Assembly (NCBI RefSeq): GCF_947503415.1
Contig: NZ_CANNDS010000004.1
Location: 248,001-312,000 of the forward strand
DNA: 64,000 bases
Source of the DNA: an uncultured Tateyamaria sp.
Lineage (GTDB): Bacteria; Pseudomonadota; Alphaproteobacteria; Rhodobacterales; Rhodobacteraceae
Reading direction: 5' to 3'
In this document: in pieces, positions 25,557-33,077 of the stretch
How positions within the stretch are numbered: position 1 is the stretch's first letter
Layout of the letters: every line of letters begins with the position of its first letter
Notes under the pieces: generated by a model
What the model saw: the letters and a program-made list of their open reading frames with translations, nothing else
Told to the model about the DNA's origin: nothing
Database searches by the model: none
Program-made: the position numbers and the translations under genes

Positions 25557-25748
25557 GATGGTGTCCTGACCGGCAGTGCACTGCGTCCCTATCGACGATG
25601 CAATCTAAGGTTATCAAACAAATACGCATCCCACCATCCCCTTACTGAATTATGCCGCAGGGTCTGCCAGTCCACCAAAAATGGCCCGTCATCGTGACCG
25701 CCGGGCAATTTTGACCGCGACCTGCGCCAATCCCCTTGCACCTAGGCT

Positions 25749-25802
25749 GCGCCCTGCATAGAAGGGCGCGAATTTCCGAATAGCCCCCCAATGTGCGGGG
25801 GC
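25749..25802 (+). promoter_or_regulatory. Two tandem hairpins in the trigger factor leader
   Basis: Hairpin 1 is GCGCCCT (25749-25755) with AGGGCGC (25763-25769), loop 7 nt. Hairpin 2 is GCCCCC (25783-25788) with GGGGGC (25797-25802), loop 8 nt, followed by CTTTACCCC. They end 22 nt before the tig ATG. The upstream gene is on the other strand, so they belong to the tig leader or promoter region rather than to an upstream transcript. Hairpin 2 could block or stage translation initiation. Confidence 0.5.
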
Positions 25803-25823
25803 CTTTACCCCATGGGAGCACAC

Positions 25824-27158
25824 ATGCAGGTCACCGAGACGCTGAACGAAGGGCTGAAACGCGGCTATGCCATCACCGTGACCGCCGCCGAGCTGGACGA
25901 CAAGGTCAATGAAAAGCTGACCGAGGCGCAGCCCGATGTCGAGATGAAGGGTTTTCGCAAGGGCAAGGTCCCCATGGCCCTGCTGAAAAAGCAGTTCGGC
26001 CAACGCCTGATGGGCGAGGCGATGCAGGAAAGCATCGATGGCGCAATGAACAAGCATTTCGAAGACAGTGGCGACCGCCCCGCCATGCAGCCCGAGGTCA
26101 AGATGACCAACGAGGACTGGAAAGAAGGCGACGACGTGAACGTCGAGATGTCCTACGAAGCACTGCCCGAGATCCCCGAAGTGGACCTGAGCAAGGTCAA
26201 ACTGGAGCGTCTGGTTGTCAAAGCCGACGACGCAGCCGTTGAAGAAACTCTGGGCTCACTGGCCGAGAATGCGCAGGACTTCAAAGCGCGCAAGAAAGGC
26301 TCCAAGGCCAAGGACGGCGATCAGGTTGTCATGGACTTCCTCGGCAAGGTCGACGGCGAAGCTTTCGAAGGCGGCGCAGCCGAAGATTACCCGCTGGTGC
26401 TGGGCTCCAACTCGTTCATCCCCGGCTTCGAAGAACAGCTTGTGGGTGCGAAAGCGGGCGAAGAGAAAGCCGTGACCGTGTCGTTCCCCGAGGATTATCA
26501 GGCCGATCACCTCGCCGGTAAGGAAGCTGTGTTCGATTGCACCATCAAAGAGGTCAAGGAACCCGTCGCTGCCGAAATCAACGACGAGTTGGCCAAGAAA
26601 TACGGCGCTGACGATCTGGACGGTTTGAAATCCCGCATCGCAGAGCAACTGGAAGGTGAATACTCCGGTGCAGCACGTGCGGTGATGAAGCGTGGCCTGC
26701 TGGACCAGCTTGATGACATCGTGAAATTCGACCTGCCGCCGTCGCTGGTCGAAGCCGAAGCCAAGCAGATCGCGCATCAGCTGTGGCACGAGGAAAACCC
26801 CGACGTCGAAGGTCACGACCACCCCGAGGTCGAGCCTACAGCTGAGCACAATGAACTGGCCGAACGCCGTGTGCGTCTGGGCCTGTTGCTGGCAGAGCTG
26901 GGTCAAAAGGCAGAGGTCGAAGTGACCGACGCCGAGATGAGCCAGGCCATCATGCAGCAAGCGCGCCAGTATCCCGGTCAGGAACGCCAGTTCTTTGAAT
27001 TCGTGCAACAAAACCAGCAGATGCAGCAACAGCTGCGCGCTCCGCTGTTCGAAGACAAAGTGGTCGACCACATCGTTGAGAACGCATCGGTGAAAGACAA
27101 GGAAGTCAGCAAGGACGACCTGCAAAAAGCCGTCGAAGCGCTGGAAAACGAAGACTAA
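25824..27158 (+). CDS. tig: Trigger factor (ribosome-associated chaperone and peptidyl-prolyl isomerase)
   Basis: A 444-residue trigger factor. The N-terminal ribosome-binding domain contains the signature G-F-R-K-G-K-V-P (residues 43-50). The FKBP-type domain (about 160-245) includes [20 protein letters not shown] and [16 protein letters not shown]. The long C-terminal chaperone domain is helical. It binds nascent chains at the ribosome exit near protein L23. An open frame begins 33 bases earlier, but [15 protein letters not shown] is the conserved start. It is monocistronic, with tandem leader hairpins and a strong terminator. Confidence 0.96.
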   Translation: MQVTETLNEGLKRGYAITVTAAELDDKVNEKLTEAQPDVEMKGFRKGKVPMALLKKQFGQRLMGEAMQESIDGAMNKHFEDSGDRPAMQPEVKMTNEDWKEGDDVNVEMSYEALPEIPEVDLSKVKLERLVVKADDAAVEETLGSLAENAQDFKARKKGSKAKDGDQVVMDFLGKVDGEAFEGGAAEDYPLVLGSNSFIPGFEEQLVGAKAGEEKAVTVSFPEDYQADHLAGKEAVFDCTIKEVKEPVAAEINDELAKKYGADDLDGLKSRIAEQLEGEYSGAARAVMKRGLLDQLDDIVKFDLPPSLVEAEAKQIAHQLWHEENPDVEGHDHPEVEPTAEHNELAERRVRLGLLLAELGQKAEVEVTDAEMSQAIMQQARQYPGQERQFFEFVQQNQQMQQQLRAPLFEDKVVDHIVENASVKDKEVSKDDLQKAVEALENED

Positions 27159-27181
27159 GTCACCGACACAGGTGAGAGTTC

Positions 27182-27214
27182 AAGGGCCACGCCAACCGGC
27201 GTGGCCCTTTTGTT
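27182..27214 (+). terminator. Rho-independent terminator of tig
   Basis: A 10-bp perfect GC stem GGGCCACGCC (27184-27193) and GGCGTGGCCC (27198-27207) with a 4-nt loop, flanked by AA/TT pairs and followed by TTTTGTTT. It begins 24 bp after the tig stop codon. Confidence 0.92.
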
Positions 27215-27256
27215 TGGGGGGTAGGCCCGGCTGGCGTGCGCCCAAACCTCAATGAT

Positions 27257-27727
27257 TCAGGTATTCAGCTGATAGGTCACCCAGTTACTCTTGGTCGCGT
27301 GCCGATCGTAGACTGATCTTGCGCGGTAATTGGTTTCGGACGTCATCCATCGAACCACATCCCAGCCGTGATCACTGGCATATACACCGACCGCTTCAAT
27401 CATTGCTTCAACGACACCCTGCCCACGTGCTGAAGGTGCGACAAACATATCGTCGATGAATGCACCTTTCGTCGCGGGCATTGGACGCTCATATGGCCTA
27501 AAGTGAACGAAACCAATCACTTCACGCTGATCGTTTTCAGCGATGAAACAGCGAGTTTGAGCGTCTTGATCATGTATCCAGCCCCAAACCCTGTCTCTCA
27601 TCTCAGAGGTTTGCTCTTCTCCGCCAAATGCACAGTAGGCTTGGAACAGAGCGTTCAATGCAGCCCGATCTTGCTCAGCGGCCCGTCGGATTTTCACAAC
27701 CATTTCAAACTCATCAATGCCTAGCAC
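27257..27727 (-). CDS. GNAT-family N-acetyltransferase
   Basis: A 156-residue single-domain GNAT protein. The acetyl-CoA binding region is visible as DDMFVAPSARGQGVVEAMIEAV (residues about 91-112), with the usual Q/R-x-x-G-x-G/A loop, preceded by the beta strand VIGFVHFRPY. The acceptor (small molecule or protein) cannot be deduced. An internal Met at residue 9 is an alternative start. It faces tig tail to tail and is followed upstream by about 700 bp without a gene. Confidence 0.82.
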   Translation of the reverse strand: MLGIDEFEMVVKIRRAAEQDRAALNALFQAYCAFGGEEQTSEMRDRVWGWIHDQDAQTRCFIAENDQREVIGFVHFRPYERPMPATKGAFIDDMFVAPSARGQGVVEAMIEAVGVYASDHGWDVVRWMTSETNYRARSVYDRHATKSNWVTYQLNT

Positions 27728-28434
27728 TCGTCAGCTTCAGATATTTTTAGAGTATCGACAAGCGGTGGAAAGGCGAACGTCAGATTTGCCCCGTATTTGG
27801 TTAGTCAAAACCTCCATCGCGCACGTGATGTCTTCAAAAGCGCCCTGCTGACGACCTGCAAAAACAAGGTTTCAAGCGCCGCTGGCCCTGACGATCCCGG
27901 TAATTCCGATACATACCAATGTCTTGCTGGGCCGTGCGTGCCTGACGACCCAACGTGCCTATAGGATAGGCCGCTCATGGCCTACGGATTGACGCCGGCG
28001 CTTCGTGGCCATCAGTGATGAATTGTCACGAAACACGTCCTAGTTCAGAACGCAGCCGCCCAATGTGCCTTTCGCGAACTGTGTGCTGCGCAGACCAATA
28101 ACGTCAGTCAACACAGCCATCCCTTACGTCAGAACGTATGAGAGCCGACCGGCGCACCTCCGACTTGACCTTACGAACGCACATTTTGGGCCCTCGCAAA
28201 CCTGCGGGACAGAAGTCGTTCGCACAAGGTCCCTCCTCAAGGCACGTGCCATGAAGGACCTTCTCAATAGGACTTTTCCAGACCTGTGAACCGAAACGCC
28301 GGAAACAGGCACTTATTGGACAGGTAGCAATCGAACGCGCAGTCAGAATTACAGAACCGCAAATGACGCACCGTATCAAAATCGAACCTGCATTTACCGA
28401 TGCAAAAACCGGCTGAAACCAAATTGGAGCCACC
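27728..28434. other. Gene-poor stretch of about 700 bp, possibly decayed DNA
   Basis: No reading frame here has good start context, length or family character; the longest are 60-136 codons and overlap one another on both strands. Base composition is visibly more AT-rich and less codon-structured than in the flanking genes. It may be the remains of a lost gene or element, but I could not recognise a protein family in any frame. The promoter of the sodium channel gene must lie at its right end. Confidence 0.4.
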
Positions 28435-29208
28435 ATGTCCTTTCCCAAGCGCATACAAGTGATCCTTGACCACACCCTGATCGACAATTTCATCCTCGGG
28501 GTCATCCTGTTCAACGCAGTGATCGCCGGCCTTCAGACCATTGCGCCGGTCAGGAACGCGGCAGGGCCTGTGTTTTCGGTGCTCGATACTCTGTGTCTGA
28601 CGATTTTCGTGGTTGAAATCACAGCCAAGCTGGTTGCCAGGGGCCGTGACTTCTTTCGAACGGGTTGGAACCTCTTCGACTTTGTCATCGTCGGCACGTC
28701 GCTGATCCCCGGATCAAGCGGGCTGTCGGTGCTGCGAGCGCTGCGCATCCTGCGGCTTTTCCGAGTGCTGTCCGTGGCCCCCAGTTTGCGTCGCGTGGTC
28801 GAAGGACTGTTCGCCGCTCTGCCTGGCATGGTGTCGGTGTTTGTGTTGATGGCGATGCTTTTCTACATCGGGTCGGTTATGGCAACGACGCTGTTTGGCG
28901 CGACATTCCCGGAGTGGTTCGGAGATCTTGGGTTGTCCGGCTACACCCTGTTCCAGATCATGACGTTGGAAAGCTGGTCCATGGGCATCGTGCGCCCCGT
29001 GATGGCCGTATATCCCTATGCGTGGGCATTTTTCCTGCCCTTCATTCTGGTGACATCCTTCGCGGTGGTGAACCTGCTGGTGGGTTTGATCGTGAATTCG
29101 ATGCAGGCCGCCTATTCCGAGGTCGAAGTTGCAGCCACCGACAAGTTCCGCGACGAGATGATCGCCCGGCTGGAGAAGATCGAAAAGGCGGTTCGGGTGC
29201 AGGACTGA
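28435..29208 (+). CDS. Voltage-gated sodium channel, NaChBac/NavAb-type
   Basis: A 257-residue six-helix ion channel. S2 carries FVVEITAKL (E61, K65), S3 carries WNLFDFVIV (D82), and S4 has arginines every third position (R101, R104, R107, R110) in LRALRILRLFRVL. The pore helix and selectivity filter read T-L-E-S-W-S-M (T177 to M183), the filter of the BacNav channels NavAb and related roseobacter channels, with E179 giving sodium selectivity. S6 is followed by a short C-terminal coiled coil (about 230-254) that assembles the tetramer. The start at 28435 follows GGAG with normal spacing. It is monocistronic. Marine relatives are proposed to help in pH, sodium or motility responses. Confidence 0.94.
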   Translation: MSFPKRIQVILDHTLIDNFILGVILFNAVIAGLQTIAPVRNAAGPVFSVLDTLCLTIFVVEITAKLVARGRDFFRTGWNLFDFVIVGTSLIPGSSGLSVLRALRILRLFRVLSVAPSLRRVVEGLFAALPGMVSVFVLMAMLFYIGSVMATTLFGATFPEWFGDLGLSGYTLFQIMTLESWSMGIVRPVMAVYPYAWAFFLPFILVTSFAVVNLLVGLIVNSMQAAYSEVEVAATDKFRDEMIARLEKIEKAVRVQD

Positions 29209-29412
29209 GGGGACAGGCCCCGAGCCTAGGGGCCCGTCTCAACGCAAATCGAGCCGCACTGCAAAGCGGGCTTACCGCAGTAACGGACGTCCATCACCCC
29301 AATGATCCCGCTACAAATCCAAACAGCGGAAATGACCCAAGCTGCGGTCATCTCAACGGACATCGGTTCGTTCTCGCAAACGCCCCGGCGGACTTCAGCA
29401 CAAACCAAACGC

Positions 29413-29973
29413 TCAAAACGCGCGCAGATCATCCAGTGTGTATTGCTGCAGCACGGGAAACTCGGGATCTTCGCGGTAATCGGGGTCGCTGACGAGGCAT
29501 CGCGTTCCACAAATCTGCTGAGCCAATTGGGCGCGCGCGTCTATATACCACAGCCGCCCACCGGGCGTGGCAATGTAGCCGTCGGTGTCATCTTCGATGT
29601 CCGTGCGCATATCGTCAAAGGAGGGCACCTCGGTCCAGTAGTCGGGATCGTAGTGGGAATGAGTGTGATAGGAGGCCAGAACCGTCACGCCCGGACCTGC
29701 ACGTTCGGGGGGCAGGCAGGATGAGACACCGCCGCGTCGGGCCGATGTGGCGACCAAAGCACCCGTCCGATCAACACCGATCAGACCGCAATACTCGCGC
29801 CCCTCGCTGATCGACAGCGGCTGTATCTCGTTAAAAAGGTCAGCCACAAACGCCACTTCGGCTTCGGTCTGCGGCTGTGCACGCGGCGCCATCGAGACAA
29901 AGGCCGGGTCCACAATTGGCTCGCAGCTTGCGAGGGTGACAACAAGGGCAAGGGGGAAAAGGCTGCGGATCAT
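29413..29973 (-). CDS. DUF4329-type lipoprotein with a JAMM-like metalloprotease motif
   Basis: A 186-residue protein with a lipoprotein signal: hydrophobic core FPLALVVTLA then lipobox L-A-S-C with C17. The mature domain has H103-T-H105 (SYHTHSHYD) followed by S118 and D121 (VPSFDDM), plus an upstream Glu in EGREYCGLIG (E58 or E60). This matches the JAMM zinc-site pattern E, HxH, SxxD, which DUF4329 domains share. It would be a membrane-anchored periplasmic or outer-membrane protein, perhaps a zinc peptidase. It is convergent with the sodium channel gene. Activity is inference from the residues only. Confidence 0.78.
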   Translation of the reverse strand: MIRSLFPLALVVTLASCEPIVDPAFVSMAPRAQPQTEAEVAFVADLFNEIQPLSISEGREYCGLIGVDRTGALVATSARRGGVSSCLPPERAGPGVTVLASYHTHSHYDPDYWTEVPSFDDMRTDIEDDTDGYIATPGGRLWYIDARAQLAQQICGTRCLVSDPDYREDPEFPVLQQYTLDDLRAF

Positions 29974-30022
29974 GGGCGCACCTTGGCGATGCGCCAGACA
30001 AAGGTCAAACAGGTGCGGTCAC

Positions 30023-30052
30023 AAAAAAACCGCGCCCCGGAAGGCGCGGTTT
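30023..30052 (-). terminator. Rho-independent terminator of the rpsF-rpsR-rplI operon
   Basis: On the minus strand a 10-bp stem AAACCGCGCC/GGCGCGGTTT (30027-30036 with 30043-30052) is followed by a run of seven T (complement of 30023-30029). It begins 25 bp after the rplI stop codon. Confidence 0.92.
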
Positions 30053-30076
30053 CCAATCTTGTCAGTCGGCGGCAGA

Positions 30077-30721
30077 TCAGGCTTTTGGCTCTTCTTCCGC
30101 GTCGCCTTCGGCTGCATCGTCAGTGGCGATGCCTGCGGTTTCCGCCAGCTCTTCGTCTTCGGATGCGGCTGCACCGATATCGTCGAACAGCTCCTGGATT
30201 TCGAACTCCGCAGCGGCTTCCTCTTCGGCAGCCAGCTCCTGGATCGATTTGCCGGAGGCCTGCAGCTCGGCTTCTTCGGGCGAACGGGCCACGTTCAGCT
30301 GAATGACCACGTCCACTTCAGGGTGCAGGGTGATGTGCACGTCGTGCAAGCCCAGCTCCTTGATGGGGTTCGGGATCACGACCTGCTTGCGGTCAACGCT
30401 GAACCCTTCGGCGGTCGCCACGTCCGACGCGTCACGGGGTGTGACGGAGCCATAGAGGTTCCCACCATCAGAGGCTTGGCGAATCACGATGAACTGCTGG
30501 CCATCCAGCTTGTCACCCAGCGCTTCGGCCTCTTTTTTGGTTTCAAGGTTGCGCGCTTCCAGTTGCGATTTCTGCGACTCGAAGTCTGCGATGTTGGCTT
30601 TGGATGCGACCAGCGCCTTTTTCTGCAGCAGCAGATAGTTGCGGGCGTATCCGGGTTTGACGTCAACGACGTCGCCCATCTGGCCCAGCTTGGCCACACG
30701 TTCGAGAAGGATAACTTGCAT
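30077..30721 (-). CDS. rplI: 50S ribosomal protein L9 with extended acidic C-terminus
   Basis: A 214-residue L9. The start [30 protein letters not shown] (first 30 residues) includes the L9 signature G-x2-GD-V-x-V-x-x-G-Y-x-R-N-Y-L. Standard L9 is about 150 residues; here the last 60 residues are an Ala/Glu-rich acidic tail, as seen in Rhodobacteraceae. An open frame runs upstream to 30925, but that part overlaps rpsR and is not coding. It is the third gene of rpsF-rpsR-rplI. L9 bridges neighbouring ribosomes and supports frame maintenance. Confidence 0.95.
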   Translation of the reverse strand: MQVILLERVAKLGQMGDVVDVKPGYARNYLLLQKKALVASKANIADFESQKSQLEARNLETKKEAEALGDKLDGQQFIVIRQASDGGNLYGSVTPRDASDVATAEGFSVDRKQVVIPNPIKELGLHDVHITLHPEVDVVIQLNVARSPEEAELQASGKSIQELAAEEEAAAEFEIQELFDDIGAAASEDEELAETAGIATDDAAEGDAEEEPKA

Positions 30722-30732
30722 CGTCTCGCTCC

Positions 30733-30960
30733 TTATTTCACGGCGTAGGGCAGCAGGGCGAGGAAGCGGGCGCGCTTGATGGCACGGGCCAGTTCGCGTT
30801 GCTTCTTGGCCGAGACGGCGGTGATACGGGACGGCACGATCTTGCCACGCTCGGAAATGTAGCGTTGCAGCAGACGTGTGTCCTTGTAGTCGATCGCGGG
30901 TGCGTTCTCGCCCGAGAAGGGGCACACTTTACGACGGCGGAAAAACGGTTTTGCAGCCAT
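30733..30960 (-). CDS. rpsR: 30S ribosomal protein S18
   Basis: A 75-residue S18 with the normal length and core motifs [28 protein letters not shown] and [22 protein letters not shown]. It binds 16S rRNA together with S6, whose gene lies 18 bp upstream in the same operon; rplI starts 11 bp downstream. Confidence 0.96.
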   Translation of the reverse strand: MAAKPFFRRRKVCPFSGENAPAIDYKDTRLLQRYISERGKIVPSRITAVSAKKQRELARAIKRARFLALLPYAVK

Positions 30961-30978
30961 GACTTAGCTCTCCTTCGC

Positions 30979-31332
30979 TTAGCGGCGCTCGCGACGGCTG
31001 TCGCGTTCGTCACGTTTCTGCATCTGGATCGAGGGGCCTTCGGCATGCTCGTCCACCTTGATCGTCAGAACGCGCATGACGTCGTCATGCAGGCGCATCA
31101 GACGCTCCATTTCCTGGATCGCAGGGGCAGGGGCATCGGTGCGCATATAGGCGTAGTGGCCCTTGCGGTTCTTGTTGATCTTGTAGGCCATTGTTTTGAC
31201 GCCCCAGTACTCGTTGTCCACGAGTTGACCGCCATTGTCGGCCAGAACGGTGCCAAAATGTTCGATGAGACCCTCGGCCTGAGTGTTGCTCAGGTCCTGA
31301 CGGGCGATCATCACATGCTCATAAAGAGGCAT
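30979..31332 (-). CDS. rpsF: 30S ribosomal protein S6
   Basis: A 117-residue S6 beginning MPLYEHVMIARQDLS, with YWGVKTMAYKINKNRKGHY and the basic C-terminal tail (QKRDERDSRRERR). The frame is open to 31446, but the ATG at 31332 is the conserved start; AAGTGGAGAAG precedes it. S6 forms a complex with S18 in the platform of the 30S subunit, and the pair autoregulates its own mRNA leader in many bacteria. Confidence 0.95.
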   Translation of the reverse strand: MPLYEHVMIARQDLSNTQAEGLIEHFGTVLADNGGQLVDNEYWGVKTMAYKINKNRKGHYAYMRTDAPAPAIQEMERLMRLHDDVMRVLTIKVDEHAEGPSIQMQKRDERDSRRERR

Positions 31333-31366
31333 GGACTTCTCCACTTCTATCAAGGCGCATTTCATA

Positions 31367-31396
31367 GACCGACCATTCATTCCCTGCGGGTCGGTC
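31367..31396 (-). promoter_or_regulatory. Stem-loop in the rpsF leader, candidate S6:S18 autoregulatory element
   Basis: A perfect 8-bp stem GACCGACC/GGTCGGTC with a 14-nt loop lies 35-64 nt upstream of the rpsF ATG, on the transcribed strand. Known S6:S18 leaders are hairpins upstream of rpsF with a conserved CCG-containing bulge. This hairpin has CCG-type triplets in the stem, but I cannot confirm the exact motif. It could equally be a transcription factor site. Confidence 0.4.
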
Positions 31397-31573
31397 ACGA
31401 GAGACTGCGCGGCAAAACAGGTTTGCAGGGACGCGTCTCTATACATCGTTGAGCGGGCCGCGCAAGGGTGGATTGGCCCACGCGTTTCCGATCACGGGCT
31501 TTCCTTGGACGGGCCGCATTTTGGTCATGTTTGCCCGACAAGGATTGCTTAACCAAGTTGGAGGATCACTGCC

Positions 31574-32059
31574 ATGACTGCCACTTTCGATGCGATGACC
31601 GATACGGACCAGACCGATGTGCCCAAGGCGCTGGAGGCCCGCGCCCTTTTCACGGCCTATGGGCGAAAAATTGCGGGCGGAGCCCTGCTGTTGGCGGGAT
31701 TGGGCTTATGGCTGGAACCTGGTGCGCATGTCGACACGGACCTGATCCTGATGAAGCTGGGCCTGTCGCTGACCTTCGGATTTGCCGGGCTGGCGCTCAT
31801 GCAGACGCACAATGCGCCCAGCGGCCAAGAGGTCGAGATTGACACTGTACGTCGCGAGGTGCGTCTGATCCGGTCGCATGGGCGCAAGCGCGCAGTCACA
31901 CGTCGTACGGCCATCCGTGATCTGGGCCGGGCTGAAGAGATTGGCGAAACGGTCCGCCTGTCCGCCGCCAACGGTGACTTTCTGGCCGAGGTGTCGCTTG
32001 CGGATGCGGCGGTGCGTTCGAGCCTTTGTGGGGCCTTGCGGGACGCGGGCAAACTGTAA
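31574..32059 (+). CDS. Membrane protein of unknown function
   Basis: A 161-residue protein with two adjacent membrane segments (about 33-48 and 58-76) and a cytoplasmic domain of 80 residues that looks beta-rich (VEIDTVRREVRLIRSHGRKRAVTRRTAIRDLG). The soluble part resembles the PH-like or YcxB-type domains seen after two-helix membrane anchors, but I cannot name the family. GGAG lies 10 bp before the ATG. It is monocistronic, between the divergent ribosomal operon and yceI. Confidence 0.72.
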   Translation: MTATFDAMTDTDQTDVPKALEARALFTAYGRKIAGGALLLAGLGLWLEPGAHVDTDLILMKLGLSLTFGFAGLALMQTHNAPSGQEVEIDTVRREVRLIRSHGRKRAVTRRTAIRDLGRAEEIGETVRLSAANGDFLAEVSLADAAVRSSLCGALRDAGKL

Positions 32060-32193
32060 AAGCACCAATTCCGGACATTGCGTGCGGGCACATTGTTCAG
32101 ATGCGCGCACGACATGTTGATGGATGTGCGCTTGTTTAAATCGTGGCATGGGGCATCTTCTCCACATACTTTAACTCTTGTGGAGCACGTCCC

Positions 32194-32763
32194 ATGAAAA
32201 CTCTCCTCCTTGCCGCTGCGCTGGCCACATCCGCATCATTTGCCTTTGCCGCGGACAAATACACCGTTGATTCGAGCCACGCCCAGGTTCTGTTTTCCTA
32301 CAACCACTTCGGCTTCTCGACGACGTGGGGCATGTTCTCGGGGTTTGAGGGCGAGATCAGCTTTGATCAGGAAAACCCGGCCAACTCCACCGTCAACGTG
32401 TCAATGCCCACAAAGTCGATGTTCACCGGCTGGGAACAGCGCGAGGCCCATTTCATGTCCGAAGATTTCTTCGGTGCCACAGATGAAGACGTCATTACGT
32501 TTACGTCGACTGCGGTTGAAGTGACAGGCGAGGACACCGCGAAGATCACCGGTGACCTGACCATGAATGACGTGACCAAGTCGGTTGTTCTGGATGCGAA
32601 GCTGAACCAAGTCGGCCCCAACCCGGTCAGCCAGAAGGACTGGGCCGGATTTGATGCCACCACAACCTTGCTGCGTTCCGATTTCGGTCTTGGCGCTTTT
32701 GCTCCGGCCGTAAGCGATGAAGTTCAGGTGCAGATTTCGGTTGAGGCTGAAAAGGCAGAATAA
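32194..32763 (+). CDS. YceI-family periplasmic protein
   Basis: A 189-residue exported protein. The signal peptide is MKTLLLAAALATSASFAFA, with cleavage before ADKYTVD. The mature domain is the YceI lipocalin-like barrel: SSHAQVLFSYNHFGFSTTWG, FEGEISFD, MSEDFFGATDEDVITFTST, KITGDLTMNDVTKSVVLDAKL and LLRSDFGLGAFAP. YceI proteins bind polyprenoid lipids such as ubiquinone or its precursors. An upstream in-frame ATG at 32143 would hide the signal peptide, so 32194 is preferred. A second YceI domain is encoded nearby, fused to cytochrome b561. Confidence 0.93.
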   Translation: MKTLLLAAALATSASFAFAADKYTVDSSHAQVLFSYNHFGFSTTWGMFSGFEGEISFDQENPANSTVNVSMPTKSMFTGWEQREAHFMSEDFFGATDEDVITFTSTAVEVTGEDTAKITGDLTMNDVTKSVVLDAKLNQVGPNPVSQKDWAGFDATTTLLRSDFGLGAFAPAVSDEVQVQISVEAEKAE

Positions 32764-33077
32764 GACCACCACTCACGGAAGACCTCGGGGCTGTGCGATC
32801 TCTTCGCATGGCCCTTTTTCTATGGTCGTCGTGGGCCTGGCCGCCCTGTACCAAAGGTCCTTGATTGGCGCGCTTGGACCCTGTCCTTCAACGGTGCAGC
32901 TATGGCGCCTGTCCTGTATTGGCGCGCCCTCGGCGCCTGTCCTGTATTGGCGCGCCTTCGGCGCGACACGAATTATTCAGGAGGGCCTTTTCAGACCCTC
33001 CTGCGATTTGCCTCCGGCGGTGGTATTTTCAGTCAGAAGAAGACAAAGAGTGGCGCATCGGCCCGCCCGTCGGGCAA
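32764..33077. repeat. Intergenic stretch with a 28-bp tandem duplication and a hairpin
   Basis: No gene is supported here. After the yceI terminator, a 28-bp unit beginning GGCGCCTGTCCTGTATTGGC occurs twice in tandem (32904-32931 and 32932-32959, one mismatch), with a partial third copy from 32960. Each unit holds a GGCGCGCC core, and the junctions GGCGCG-CCTTC-GGCGCG can pair. A separate hairpin AGGAGGG/CCCTCCT (32979-32985 with 32996-33002) lies 75 bp downstream of the b561-YceI stop on the minus strand and may end that transcript. Confidence 0.6.
32786..32820 (+). terminator. Probable terminator of yceI
   Basis: TGCGA/TCGCA forms a perfect inner stem with a 5-nt loop, extended by GGGG pairing with GGCCC across a small internal mismatch, and followed by CTTTTTC. 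It lies 23 bp after the yceI stop. Confidence 0.65.

Noticed and set aside
32904-32965. CRISPR-like repeat
   Set aside because: Units are directly adjacent without spacers, and there are no cas genes.
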